Part shown: positions 1 through 6,443 of the stretch, piece after piece
Layout of the letters: each line of letters starts with the position of its first letter
How positions within the stretch are numbered: the stretch's first letter is position 1
Assembly (NCBI GenBank): GCA_040752295.1
Contig: JBFMFE010000307.1
Coordinates: 1 to 16,165, forward strand
Reading direction: 5' to 3'
DNA: 16,165 bases
Source of the DNA: JBFMFE01 sp040752295
GTDB taxonomy: Bacteria > UBP15 > UBA6099 > JBFMBQ01
Notes under the pieces: model-generated
Databases searched by the model: none
Told to the model about the DNA's origin: nothing
Seen by the model: the letters and a program-made list of their open reading frames with translations, nothing else
Program-made: the position numbers and the translations under genes

Positions 1-45
1 AGAAGCGCGATTATATTATTATCGAGAGATGCAGGGCGCGGTCTC

Positions 46-150
46 CCTGCCTGTGCCGCCTGCCTGGCTGGCAGACAGGCCTGCCTGGCTGGCAGACAGG
101 TTGGCGCCTGTCTGCGTGCGGGCACGCACAGGCAGGCGGCAGGCAGGCGT
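46..150. repeat. Tandem and inverted GC-rich repeat cluster
   Basis: Two adjacent copies of a 21-bp unit (60-80 and 81-101, each beginning CTGCCTGGCTGGCAGACAGG) are flanked by inverted copies of a CCTGCCTGTGCC / GGCACAGGCAGG-like motif (about 46-67 and 127-148). The whole block could fold into a large cruciform or hairpin. Related short palindromes occur at 708-731 and 14663-14678, so this is a dispersed repeat family. Open frames through it encode only repeat-derived peptides. Confidence 0.75.
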
Positions 151-569
151 ACCGCGCCGAAAAGAGTTTTTGCGCCTGGGGGACAGTCCCCGTTTCTCCA
201 TCGAAACTACTGTCGCGTCAACAATCACATGTCGTATGTTGTGAAGAACGAATATCGAATAACGAACAAGGAATGTCGAACGATGAATTTATTGTTATTC
301 TTCATTGCTTTCCTTCGATATTCTGCGGTTCGAAATTCTGCATTCGATATTCATCTTTATAATATAATACATAACTTTACGATTGACACGATACTACCAT
401 ACGTGCACCGGAATGAAGACTCCGCGGAATAAAAAATGAGCCGTTTGTGAGTTGAAGTTAACGGCTCAATCGCAACACCAAAGAGGATGTAAATCCTGTC
501 AATATTATTTTGAAACCGTTTCGTCTTTCTTGTCAAGCCCTTTTGCAATTTTTTTTCTTCCTTCTTTCC
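151..569. other. Gene-free AT-rich stretch with inverted ATTCGATATTC-type repeats
   Basis: No frame here looks like a real gene. At 179-194 there is a GGGGACAGTCCCC palindrome. From about 245 to 355 there are repeated words in both orientations (GAATATCGAAT at the left, ATTCGATATTC at the right, with AATGTCGAA and TTCGAAATTC between), so the segment is a degenerate inverted repeat. The same vocabulary recurs at 14575-14790. I see no promoter or RNA gene that I can defend. Confidence 0.5.
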
Positions 570-614
570 GGGGACACGACCCCGAATTAAACAGCAAATT
601 CGGGTCATGTCCCC
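570..614. repeat. 45-nt GGGGACA...TGTCCCC palindromic element, copy A
   Basis: A 45-nt imperfect palindrome begins GGGGACACGACCC and ends GGGTCATGTCCCC, with GAATT/AAATTC inner arms and a loop of about 7 nt. Partial copies follow directly (CTGTCCCC near 623-630 and GGTGTCCCCAGAA near 654-665). A second element of exactly the same length and very similar sequence, in the opposite orientation, lies at 14892-14936. This looks like a REP/MITE-like dispersed repeat. Confidence 0.75.
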
Positions 615-944
615 TGAAAAATCTGTCCCCTGAAAAATTCCGAAATTCCGTATGGTGTCCCCAGAAATTTGAATAATATAAGATTTTATGCGGTTTTTTG
701 TAGGGCGGCCTGCCTGTGCGGCAGACAGGCATCTCCGTATGCCGCCGCCGAATTTGATGTTTTTGACTTTTTGCGCCGGAATCAAATTTGGGCCGCGCAC
801 AGTAAGGCACCATAAAGCACAACAGAAGCGCTTGCGCTACAATTAACCAATATCGCCCAATTAACAATACAATCTATATCGGTATTATTGCCGCCTTTCG
901 AACAGCTTCGGCTACAATTAAAACTCGCAATAACAGGAGAATTC
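615..944. other. Gene-free stretch, repeat fragments
   Basis: Contains a GCCTGCCTG...CAGACAGGC hairpin (708-731, nine-base arms with one mismatch) of the same family as the block at 46-150. It also has an 11-base direct repeat GCTACAATTAA at 836-846 and 911-921. Frames crossing this region are built from the repeats and have no recognisable protein character. The stop codon of the metallo-beta-lactamase-fold gene is at 945. Confidence 0.5.
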
Positions 945-1571
945 TTAAAAAAACTGTTTTTCCCTGCCGATTGACGATGACGGACCGTGTCCCGGAAAAA
1001 TCCTTGTCGAATCGTCAAGCGTGAGAAGCTTCGTTTTTATGGAGTTGAGAAGTTGTCTCTCGTTACCGCCCTCGAAATCCGTCCTTCCCACGCCGTCGCA
1101 GAAGAGCGTGTCGCCGGTGAAGGCGACGTCTCCCATCACGTAACATACGCCTCCCGGCGTGTGTCCCGGCGTGTGGAGCGCCGTGAGGGGGATGCCGCTG
1201 ATGTTTATGGTGTCGCCGTCTTCAAGGGACAGAAACCCCGTTCCGTCCAGCGCCTCGGCGTGGAATCTCCGCGCCCTGTGACCGGGCAGCCTGAGGAACC
1301 CGATTTCCAGTCTGTGCATGAGGACGGGGACTGCCCATGCCTTGAGCACGCCCTCGATGCCGCTTATGTGGTCGGAGTGGCCGTGGGTGATGAGGATGCA
1401 CCGCGGTTTGCAGATTTTTTTGTCTATTTCCATCAATATGCGTTCGGGGCTGCCGCCGGGGTCTATGATCGCGGCGTCGCCCTTTGAGTCGTGCAGGAGG
1501 TAGCAGTTTGTCTCGAGGTGTCCCACGGTGATCGTGGTGATGTTCACCCTGCTTTTATTTTCTGGATTCAT
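945..1571 (-). CDS. Metallo-beta-lactamase-fold hydrolase, glyoxalase II-like
   Basis: A 208-residue protein with a complete MBL metal site: THGHSDH with H63, H65, D67 and H68; HTPGHTPGG with H137; GDTLF with D154; and FPGHGP with H195. This is the binuclear metal set of the hydroxyacylglutathione hydrolase / small glyoxalase II-like group, cytosolic enzymes that hydrolyse thioesters or related bonds. The length matches the short bacterial members, which lack the long C-terminal glutathione-binding domain, so the physiological substrate is uncertain. The ATG at 1571 fits the usual N-terminus (a strand before GHLETNCYLL); the ribosome binding site is weak. It lies 37 nt downstream of the HIT gene on the same strand and is probably co-transcribed. 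The C-terminus ends shortly after the GREK motif, slightly short for the family. Confidence 0.9.
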   Translation of the reverse strand: MNPENKSRVNITTITVGHLETNCYLLHDSKGDAAIIDPGGSPERILMEIDKKICKPRCILITHGHSDHISGIEGVLKAWAVPVLMHRLEIGFLRLPGHRARRFHAEALDGTGFLSLEDGDTINISGIPLTALHTPGHTPGGVCYVMGDVAFTGDTLFCDGVGRTDFEGGNERQLLNSIKTKLLTLDDSTRIFPGHGPSSSIGREKQFF

Positions 1572-1608
1572 GGCTGGGGGTGTTCCGGGCGCGCCGCGTT
1601 TCGTGTGT

Positions 1609-2094
1609 TCAGAGTTTTTCGACGATGGCGCGGCGGATTTTGTCGTACGTTTCGAGGATGTGCTCGTTGATGACTTTCGAGTCGGAGACGACGGGCATGA
1701 AGTTGGAGTCGCCGAGCCATCTGGGGACGACGTGAAGGTGAATATGCTCGTGGATGCCCGCCCCGGCGACCCTTCCGACGTTCAAGCCGACGTTATAGCC
1801 CTGGGGCTTCATGAGCGCGTCGAGGACCGCCGTGATTTTCCTCGTCAGTATCATCATCTGGGCGATGGAATCGTCGTCGAGCGCGCCGAGGGTTTCCTCG
1901 TGACGGTAGGGGACGACCATGAGGTGCCCGTTGTTGTAGGGGTAAAGGTTCATTATGATGTAGCACTTTTCGCCGCGGTGGAGTATGAGGTTTTTCCTGT
2001 CCGACGTCTCCGCTGGTTTTTCGCAGAAGATGCAGCCCGGTTTTTTTTCCGAGAGGATGTATTCCATTCTCCAGGGCGCCCAGAGGTTTTTCAT
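1609..2094 (-). CDS. HIT-family nucleotide hydrolase/transferase
   Basis: A 161-residue protein with the histidine triad motif HIHLHVVPRW: H116, H118 and H120, with H118 the expected nucleophile by analogy with Fhit. The N-terminus is typical of the bacterial Ap4A-phosphorylase-like HIT branch: LWAPWRMEYI followed by GCIFC (C21 and C24, which may help bind zinc). The conserved core NLYPYNNGHLMVVPYRH lies at about 48-64. HIT proteins act on the alpha-phosphate of nucleotides such as dinucleoside polyphosphates or adenosine phosphosulfate; which one is used here cannot be read from sequence. It is the first gene of a probable two-gene unit with the downstream MBL-fold hydrolase. The ATG at 2094 is chosen because family members start exactly there. 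Length is normal. Confidence 0.93.
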   Translation of the reverse strand: MKNLWAPWRMEYILSEKKPGCIFCEKPAETSDRKNLILHRGEKCYIIMNLYPYNNGHLMVVPYRHEETLGALDDDSIAQMMILTRKITAVLDALMKPQGYNVGLNVGRVAGAGIHEHIHLHVVPRWLGDSNFMPVVSDSKVINEHILETYDKIRRAIVEKL

Positions 2095-2230
2095 TGTTTC
2101 CGCCGTTCCGCCGCCGCGCCGCCCGCGCCGCTGCCGTCATGATTATACGCGCGGGCGCTGCGCCGGGCAAACCCCCCGCCGTGCGCGCCCGCTCCGACTT
2201 CTTCGCGTATCGCACCGCCTCAAGCCGTTC

Positions 2231-2470
2231 TTAAACCAGTTCCAGCCTGCGGCGTCCTTCCGCGAGGAGTTCTGTCGTTTCACGGTTCGACGTGTTTCCG
2301 ATCAGAAACCGAAGTTCCTTAAGGCTGTAAGGGTGATTATCCAGCACTTCAAGCCCTGAAAGAAACAGGTGTCCCACAGCGAACCGCGCCACGTCCGCCT
2401 GCGGCAGGATGGCATGAATGTGATCAACGAGTTTCTCCCGCCGGTTGTCTATGATATCGTGGTTAGGCAT
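2231..2470 (-). pseudogene. N-terminal fragment of a PLD-domain helicase-like protein, interrupted by a stop
   Basis: The 79-residue frame reads MPNHDIIDNRREKLVDH, then ARFAVGHLFLSGLEVL, then LKELRFLIGNTSNRET and LAEGRRRLELV. This matches my memory of the first about 80 residues of large SNF2-type helicases that begin with a phospholipase D-like domain; that recognition is from memory, not a search. The frame meets TAA at 2231-2233 but continues in phase with a plausible ERLEAVRYAKKSERARTA (to about 2175), so the stop looks like a point mutation in a once longer gene. Nothing of the helicase body remains before the HIT gene. It starts 6 nt after the small gene at 2477. It could instead be a genuine 79-residue protein, but I favour a remnant. 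Confidence 0.6.
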
Positions 2471-2476
2471 TTGTAT

Positions 2477-2680
2477 CTAAATTTTCCACACCGTTTTGTT
2501 TCCGGCGTTTCCTTTTACGCGGCTTGCTATTTCCTGCAGTCTGACGAGCGCGTGAATCTTTTCTTCAAAGGGCAATTTTGCCTGTTCCGCATGAAATATT
2601 TCCTTTCTTTTAAACAATTCCTCCCTCGTTATCATGTTATCCTTCTTTAATGCAATTTTTCTTTTCTTTGTATTTTTCAT
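2477..2680 (-). CDS. Small charged protein coupled to the nucleotidyltransferase
   Basis: A 67-residue, lysine-rich protein with a predicted helical body (MITREELFKRKEIFHAEQAKLPFEEKIHALVRLQEIASRV, from residue 16) and a short C-terminal KTVWKI tail. Its ATG overlaps the nucleotidyltransferase stop as ATGA, and a perfect AGGAGG lies 5 nt upstream inside that gene, so translational coupling is strongly supported. A second in-frame ATG at residue 16 is possible. I recall similar small proteins (LPFEEKI..LVxLQ...A and a terminal WKI) paired with nucleotidyltransferase-fold genes, which suggests a toxin-antitoxin-like module, but no function is shown by the sequence. It is AT-rich compared with its GC-rich flanks. 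Confidence 0.75.
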   Translation of the reverse strand: MKNTKKRKIALKKDNMITREELFKRKEIFHAEQAKLPFEEKIHALVRLQEIASRVKGNAGNKTVWKI

Positions 2681-3174
2681 AACAGCCTCCTGAACTTTTC
2701 GCTCAGGCGATACCTGCGCAGAACATCGCCCAATTTATTCCTGTCAATATCTGTTAGTTTCAAAAGTATTTCAATTTTTTCCAGGTCTTTTTTCCTTCCG
2801 GCTCTTAACAGTACAGTTATCAGATATTCAGGCGTAAGTACCTTCGATTTTATTCCCTCATATTTTATTTCCTTCGCGTTCCCGACCGCTTCACGCTCAA
2901 GTCCGTCGGCTGGAATAAATTGAACGGGGACGCCTCCTACGATGATATGTTCTCCCTTCCATGAACACCCTTTTTTTTCAAGGTATTCATATACGGGAGA
3001 AAGTATAATTAAATTCCCGCATTTGGTTTTTTCGGTCGGAATAATAAACACATCTAAATCAAAAGTAAGAAAAGGTTCTATATAAAACAGCGCCGCGATA
3101 CCGCCGCCTATCGCATAATCATCAATAATTTTATTATTTTTCAGTTCGTTCAGCGCTTGTAGAATCTCCTTCAT
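2677..3174 (-). CDS. Nucleotidyltransferase-fold protein (MNT/AbiEii-like)
   Basis: 165 residues from the ATG at 3174. That start is preferred over a longer frame because AAGGAG lies 8 nt upstream and the protein then begins with the usual helix before the fold. The nucleotidyltransferase signature is AIGGGIAALFY at 21-31 followed by the DxD pair DLDVF (D39, D41). The position where many relatives have a third acidic residue reads VPVQFIPA (about 82-89), with Q85 rather than Asp, so full catalytic competence is uncertain. The C-terminal part (from about 115) is helical and lysine-rich. Such proteins are found alone or as the nucleotidyltransferase half of toxin-antitoxin or abortive infection pairs. 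It is coupled by ATGA to the small gene at 2680. The low GC suggests acquisition. Confidence 0.8.
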   Translation of the reverse strand: MKEILQALNELKNNKIIDDYAIGGGIAALFYIEPFLTFDLDVFIIPTEKTKCGNLIILSPVYEYLEKKGCSWKGEHIIVGGVPVQFIPADGLEREAVGNAKEIKYEGIKSKVLTPEYLITVLLRAGRKKDLEKIEILLKLTDIDRNKLGDVLRRYRLSEKFRRLL

Positions 3175-3175
3175 C

Positions 3176-3319
3176 TCATACGCTCCTTGCCTTATCAAGG
3201 CGGGCTTTGACGAGTTCGCAGGCGGCAAGATAGATTTCGTCGCGTCCGGCGTCCGTCAAGCCTCGCGGTTGTCCTGTCGGCTGTCCTCCTGCGGTTGAAA
3301 ATCTCGTTCTCCAACACAT
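3176..3319 (-). CDS. Possible 47-codon frame or remnant ending 1 nt before the nucleotidyltransferase
   Basis: In the frame that is neither the transposase nor the nucleotidyltransferase there is an ATG at 3319 and a stop at 3176-3178, one base before the nucleotidyltransferase ATG. The C-terminal half reads DEIYLAACELVKARLDKARSV, a natural-looking amphipathic helix. The competing transposase frame over the same bases is an arginine-rich string that looks like a shadow. This could be the end of an operon gene whose 5' part was lost or displaced by the transposase, or a small gene in its own right. The N-terminal half (GGQPTGQPRG) is low complexity and less convincing. Confidence 0.35.
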   Translation of the reverse strand: MCWRTRFSTAGGQPTGQPRGLTDAGRDEIYLAACELVKARLDKARSV

Positions 3320-3455
3320 TATCACAGCCTGTTTTTTGCGGGTTTTCTCTGTCGGTATGCCAGAAGGAAGGATTATTATAGATGTATTCTCTGATCCTGT
3401 TTAATTCGTCCTCGCTGCGGATGATGCGTTCATAATAATTCCGTTGCCAGATCGT

Positions 3456-3479
3456 AGGGGCGAAAGATTTTTCGCCCCT
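3456..3479. repeat. GGGGCGAAA palindrome, copy 1 (in transposase)
   Basis: Perfect 10-bp arms AGGGGCGAAA / TTTCGCCCCT around a GATT loop. On the minus strand it is read in frame as GEKSFAP just before the IWQRNYYE motif of the transposase. Its 20-nt core is identical to the copies at 3503-3522 and 3623-3642. Confidence 0.85.
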
Positions 3480-3502
3480 GCGATTTTCGTCTCTGCATTC
3501 GT

Positions 3503-3522
3503 GGGCGAAAGATTTTTCGCCC
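3503..3522. repeat. GGGCGAAA palindrome, copy 2 (in transposase)
   Basis: Core GGGCGAAAGATTTTTCGCCC with 8-bp arms and a GATT loop, 45 nt from copy 1 and therefore in the same reading phase. It encodes GEKSFAH in the same variable loop of the transposase. Confidence 0.85.
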
Positions 3523-3622
3523 CTGCCATCGCGCGCCCATTTGGTTACGCCTGTTTTAAATCCGCGGACGATAGAACCGACCGTTCTGGATGTGCCATGC
3601 GGTTTTGTTTTGCAATTCGTAT

Positions 3623-3642
3623 GGGCGAAAGATTTTTCGCCC
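3623..3642. repeat. GGGCGAAA palindrome, copy 3 (in transposase)
   Basis: Identical 20-nt core, 120 nt from copy 2 and again in the same phase, encoding GEKSFAH in the loop that follows the HIH motif. A degenerate half copy (ATTCGCCCCTGCGG) lies near 3686-3699. Confidence 0.85.
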
Positions 3643-4181
3643 CCACAATTTCCGTCCATACGTTCGTTCCCGTATTCGTCCGTACATTCGCCCCTGCGGT
3701 CGCTCAATGATATTATCCCGTGAATGTGATTTGGCATTATAATATATTCATCCAATATCGCATTTGGAAAATGTTGTGGTATTTCATCCCAGCATTGCCG
3801 AACAATTATTCAAATGCATTTCAAAATTAACAATATTCCCGAACAAACATCGGTTTTTGTTTGTGCAAATCATTATAAAATATACGCCCTCCTGCGAATA
3901 ATCAAATCCTTCCAGTCTGATTGACCTTCTGTGATGAATATCGGGGTCGTATCTCATACCGATTTCGCCTTATCCAGACTGTTTTTGACCAATTCGCGTG
4001 GGGCACACGGAAACACGATGAAATAACGCTCCCCTGATCAGATTCCATTATACATCCATTCTCGGACGGCAATCAATCGAACGACCGTTTAACGGGGATC
4101 AGTCACCACAGATGGATTTAAACCGGATTATTCGTGAAGGGGGGGCAGTCTGGGGGGGAATCTGGTTTCAGGGGGTGCGCG

Positions 4182-4263
4182 CCCTGCGCGCGAAGGCGAT
4201 GGGTGTTTCAAATGGAGCGGGTCGCTGAAGAAACTCCGCGCTCCCTGCGCGCGAAGGCGATGG
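4182..4263. repeat. 21-bp direct repeat at the methyltransferase 3' end
   Basis: CCCTGCGCGCGAAGGCGATGG occurs at 4182-4202 and again at 4243-4263, 61 nt apart. The right copy encodes the IAFARRE end of the methyltransferase; the left copy lies just beyond its stop and would encode IAFARRARTP followed by a stop. A 61-nt duplication probably replaced the original C-terminus. The rest of the 3958-4207 gap contains nothing I recognise. Confidence 0.7.
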
Positions 4264-5131
4264 TCATGTAGCCCGGGTTTACGTTGAGGGACAGCCCCCG
4301 CAGCCATTCGGACCTGAGAAGGCGCGTGGAGAGCGGTTCGAGTGCGGGGACGTGGGTTGAGATTCTCTTCATGACGTGTTCGAGTTTCATGTCCCTCGAG
4401 ACGGCGCCGAGGCGGACGGCGCGGAACCCGGTCTTTTGAAGGATTGCCTTGAGGGTTGCGTTGGTGAAGTAGTACAGGTGTTCGCGGGGCTTGTACTGTT
4501 CCCAGCGCGCCCGCAGGATGCGGGGGAGCAGGGCTGCGACGTTTGGGGTGGTCACGACGAGGAGTCCGTTTTCTTTCATCAGGAGGTTGGCGAAGCCAAG
4601 TTCCGCGGAGGGGTCGGGGAAATGCTCGAGCGCGTCGAACATGGTGACGACGTCGAAGGAGGCGGTCATGCCCTCGCGTTGGGCGAGGTCTTCGAGGCGC
4701 CCGTGGAAAACGTCCAGTCCGAGGCGCCCGCGGGCGTAGTTGACCATGGTCTCGCACACGTCCACACCCGCGGTTTCGTAGCCCTGTTCCCTTGCGAGGT
4801 TGAGAAAGAACCCCGCGGCGCATCCCACGTCGAGGATTCTGCCCGCCGGTACGAATTTCCGTATGTCGGCGAGGCGGCGGCGGAAGGTTCTTTCGAAGTA
4901 TTTCCTGTGGCGTACGTAGTCGTCGTACCCGAAGGGTTTGAGAAAGTAGGACTCGTCGTACTGTTCGAGTATTTTTTCGACGCCGATTCTTGGGGAGACG
5001 TACACGAGACCGCAGCGGCGGCATCTCACGACGTCGTCGCCGCGGACGTTGAGGAACGGCGCGGGGTCGTCGTTCCCGCAGAGGTTGCAGGGAACGGTTC
5101 CGGCGGGGTCCGCTGCGAGTGGTCTATCCAT
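4208..5131 (-). CDS. Zinc-ribbon class I SAM-dependent methyltransferase
   Basis: 307 residues. An N-terminal zinc ribbon CNLCG...CRRCG (C15, C18, C37, C40) precedes a Rossmann methyltransferase domain (about 95-250) with the SAM-binding motif ILDVGCAAGFF (D101 to G107), an acidic end of strand 2 (GVDVCE), and DALEHFPDP after strand 4. This architecture (Methyltransf_23 type) is common in gene clusters for polysaccharides, sugars and secondary metabolites, where it methylates sugar or small-molecule hydroxyls; the true acceptor is unknown. It is the last gene of the five-gene operon; its ATG lies inside the end of the GT87 gene (8-nt overlap). The extreme C-terminus appears altered by a short duplication. 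The long antisense frames here are GC shadows. Confidence 0.88.
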   Translation of the reverse strand: MDRPLAADPAGTVPCNLCGNDDPAPFLNVRGDDVVRCRRCGLVYVSPRIGVEKILEQYDESYFLKPFGYDDYVRHRKYFERTFRRRLADIRKFVPAGRILDVGCAAGFFLNLAREQGYETAGVDVCETMVNYARGRLGLDVFHGRLEDLAQREGMTASFDVVTMFDALEHFPDPSAELGFANLLMKENGLLVVTTPNVAALLPRILRARWEQYKPREHLYYFTNATLKAILQKTGFRAVRLGAVSRDMKLEHVMKRISTHVPALEPLSTRLLRSEWLRGLSLNVNPGYMTIAFARRERGVSSATRSI

Positions 5132-6443
5132 CTGTTCCGTGAAGCGTTTCGGGGTTCCGCTCGTCCGGCGGCTGTGTCCGGCGGCGGAGGATGAAAGCGA
5201 GCGCGAGCCAGAAGGCGGCGAGACCGAAGAACATTGTGCTCGACAGGAGCGTGAGAGGTCCCGTTTTAAAATAACCGGTGAACCGCAGCGGGAACCCGAA
5301 GAGGTAGTATGAGGCGAACGCGAGGAGGAACCAGGTGCGCCGGCGGGGGTCGGTCCCGGCGGCGCGGTCGGTCAGGAGTATGAGGAGCGGGAGGAGGAGG
5401 ATGGTGAAGTAGTGGGTTTCGCCGTGGGGGATGACGATGAGGGCGAGTGGGAAGAAGAGGGCGAGGCTGATGCCGAACGGTGGGGTCGTGCGGCGCGGGA
5501 ACCGTGCGCAGAGCGCCGAGGAGACCGCGACGAGGGCTGCGGAGGCGGCGATATGGAGCGGCGCGACAAGGCGGGGGGCGAAGATGAGGGGGTCGTTGTT
5601 CGGGTTTAAGTTCAGGAGACGCTCGAGCGCGCCGCGGAGGGTCTGGTTTCCCATGATTGCCCTGGTGGATTCGAGTTTGCCGTAGACGGGGAGTACTTTT
5701 GTGAAGAAATAAACGAACTCGTCGGCGCCTGCGAGCGCGAGCGTGAGGAGGTTGATGAGTGCGAGTGAGAGGGCGCAGTGGAGGATGAAGCGGAAATCCC
5801 TTCTTACAAGAAAGAGCAGAAGGAAGAGCGCGGGGAACAGTTTCATCTCTATCGCGCCCGCGAGGGCGAGGGCGGAGAGGAAGATTTTCCCCCCGAGATA
5901 AGCCCTGTACATGAGGACGAGCAGGAACAGCATGATGACGTTGGATTGTCCGATCTCGAGGTCGTGGAACAGGGGGTTGAAGGTTCCCGCGAGGAGCGCG
6001 GCGGCGGCGAAGTCCGGGAGGGTGGGTTTTCCGGCGAGTGTTTTCATGAAGAGGTAGAGCGATAGGAGGAGGAGGAGGATTTTGAAGATGAGGAAGGAAA
6101 TTCTCGCGGCGTGGTAAGGGAGGGCAGCGAAGGGCGCCATGAGGAAGGCGAGGGGGGGGAGGTTGCAGAACGAGGCGCCGCCGGTGCGTTTTTCTGGCGG
6201 ATAGAAGAATCGGTCGAAGCGGTCGTAAACGAATTTTCCCTCGATGAGGTCTTTGCCGCCGTAGTAGAGGCCGACGAAGTCGTTGCCGTGAGTGGCTTCG
6301 GGTTTGAGCGCCTGCCAGAGTGGCTGGAAGAGGCCCCAGACGAGGAAATTGGCGGAGAACAGGATGATAATGACGCATGCGAGGGATCGCAGGCGCGGGT
6401 CGGCGTCGCGCGCGTCGTGGTTTTCGCCCGTGCGTTCGTTCAC
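5124..6443 (-). CDS. GT87-type (DUF2029) polytopic membrane glycosyltransferase
   Basis: 439 residues, GTG start at 6443 overlapping the upstream stop as GTGA. After a short charged N-terminus there is a first membrane helix (about 21-40) and a periplasmic loop HGNDFVGLYYGGKDLIEGKFVYD. D55 in it matches the catalytic Asp position of the GT-C family GT87, to which the mycobacterial mannosyltransferase PimE belongs. The FFYPPE...NLPPLAFLMAPFAALP segment is also typical. About ten further hydrophobic helices follow (for example near 110-130, 145-190, 200-215, 305-325, 330-350, 355-370 and 405-425). GT-C enzymes transfer sugar from a polyprenyl-phosphate donor to an acceptor on the outer face of the cytoplasmic membrane. 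The donor sugar and acceptor are unknown; the context suggests the product of the radical SAM genes or a lipid/glycan it joins. Confidence 0.85.
   Translation of the reverse strand: MNERTGENHDARDADPRLRSLACVIIILFSANFLVWGLFQPLWQALKPEATHGNDFVGLYYGGKDLIEGKFVYDRFDRFFYPPEKRTGGASFCNLPPLAFLMAPFAALPYHAARISFLIFKILLLLLSLYLFMKTLAGKPTLPDFAAAALLAGTFNPLFHDLEIGQSNVIMLFLLVLMYRAYLGGKIFLSALALAGAIEMKLFPALFLLLFLVRRDFRFILHCALSLALINLLTLALAGADEFVYFFTKVLPVYGKLESTRAIMGNQTLRGALERLLNLNPNNDPLIFAPRLVAPLHIAASAALVAVSSALCARFPRRTTPPFGISLALFFPLALIVIPHGETHYFTILLLPLLILLTDRAAGTDPRRRTWFLLAFASYYLFGFPLRFTGYFKTGPLTLLSSTMFFGLAAFWLALAFILRRRTQPPDERNPETLHGTDG

Larger units (their letters stand above)
3195..3957 (-). pseudogene. Broken HUH/Y1 (REP-associated-type) transposase
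   Basis: The N-terminal part starts at the ATG at 3957 and reads 57 residues (MRYDPDIHHRRSIRLEGFDY, then EGVYFIMICTNKNRCLFGNIVN) before TGA at 3784-3786. The rest is in another frame from about 3800: RQCWDEIPQHFPNAILDEY, IIMPNHIHGII with the HUH metal-binding HIH, IVRGFKTGVTKWAR, and WQRNYYERII...EYIYNNPSFW, with the expected catalytic-tyrosine region. Together these make one IS200/Y1-superfamily transposase of the REP-associated kind, interrupted by a small deletion (about 11 nt net, judged from the missing residues between LNNC and RQCWDE). Two variable loops carry the palindromes listed separately. The in-frame tail after about 3330 is arginine-rich and probably not native. A single-stranded-DNA nuclease/transferase in origin, it is now inactive unless recoded. 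Confidence 0.85.

Noticed and set aside
505..867. 120-codon minus-strand frame near the left end
   Set aside because: It runs through two palindromic repeats and has no consistent protein features.
836..921. Paired GCTACAATTAA words as a regulatory site
   Set aside because: There is no gene start nearby; it is more likely part of the repeat debris.
3456..3642. CRISPR array
   Set aside because: The three repeats are 20-nt palindromes with unequal spacing, lie in a transposase frame and have no cas genes nearby.
4376..5194. Long plus-strand frame opposite the zinc-ribbon methyltransferase (and similar long frames at 7190-8080, 8669-9667, 12274-13632)
   Set aside because: They mirror real minus-strand genes with strong G/C third-position bias; their translations are rich in Glu, Gly, Val and Arg or in Pro, Arg and His, without motifs.
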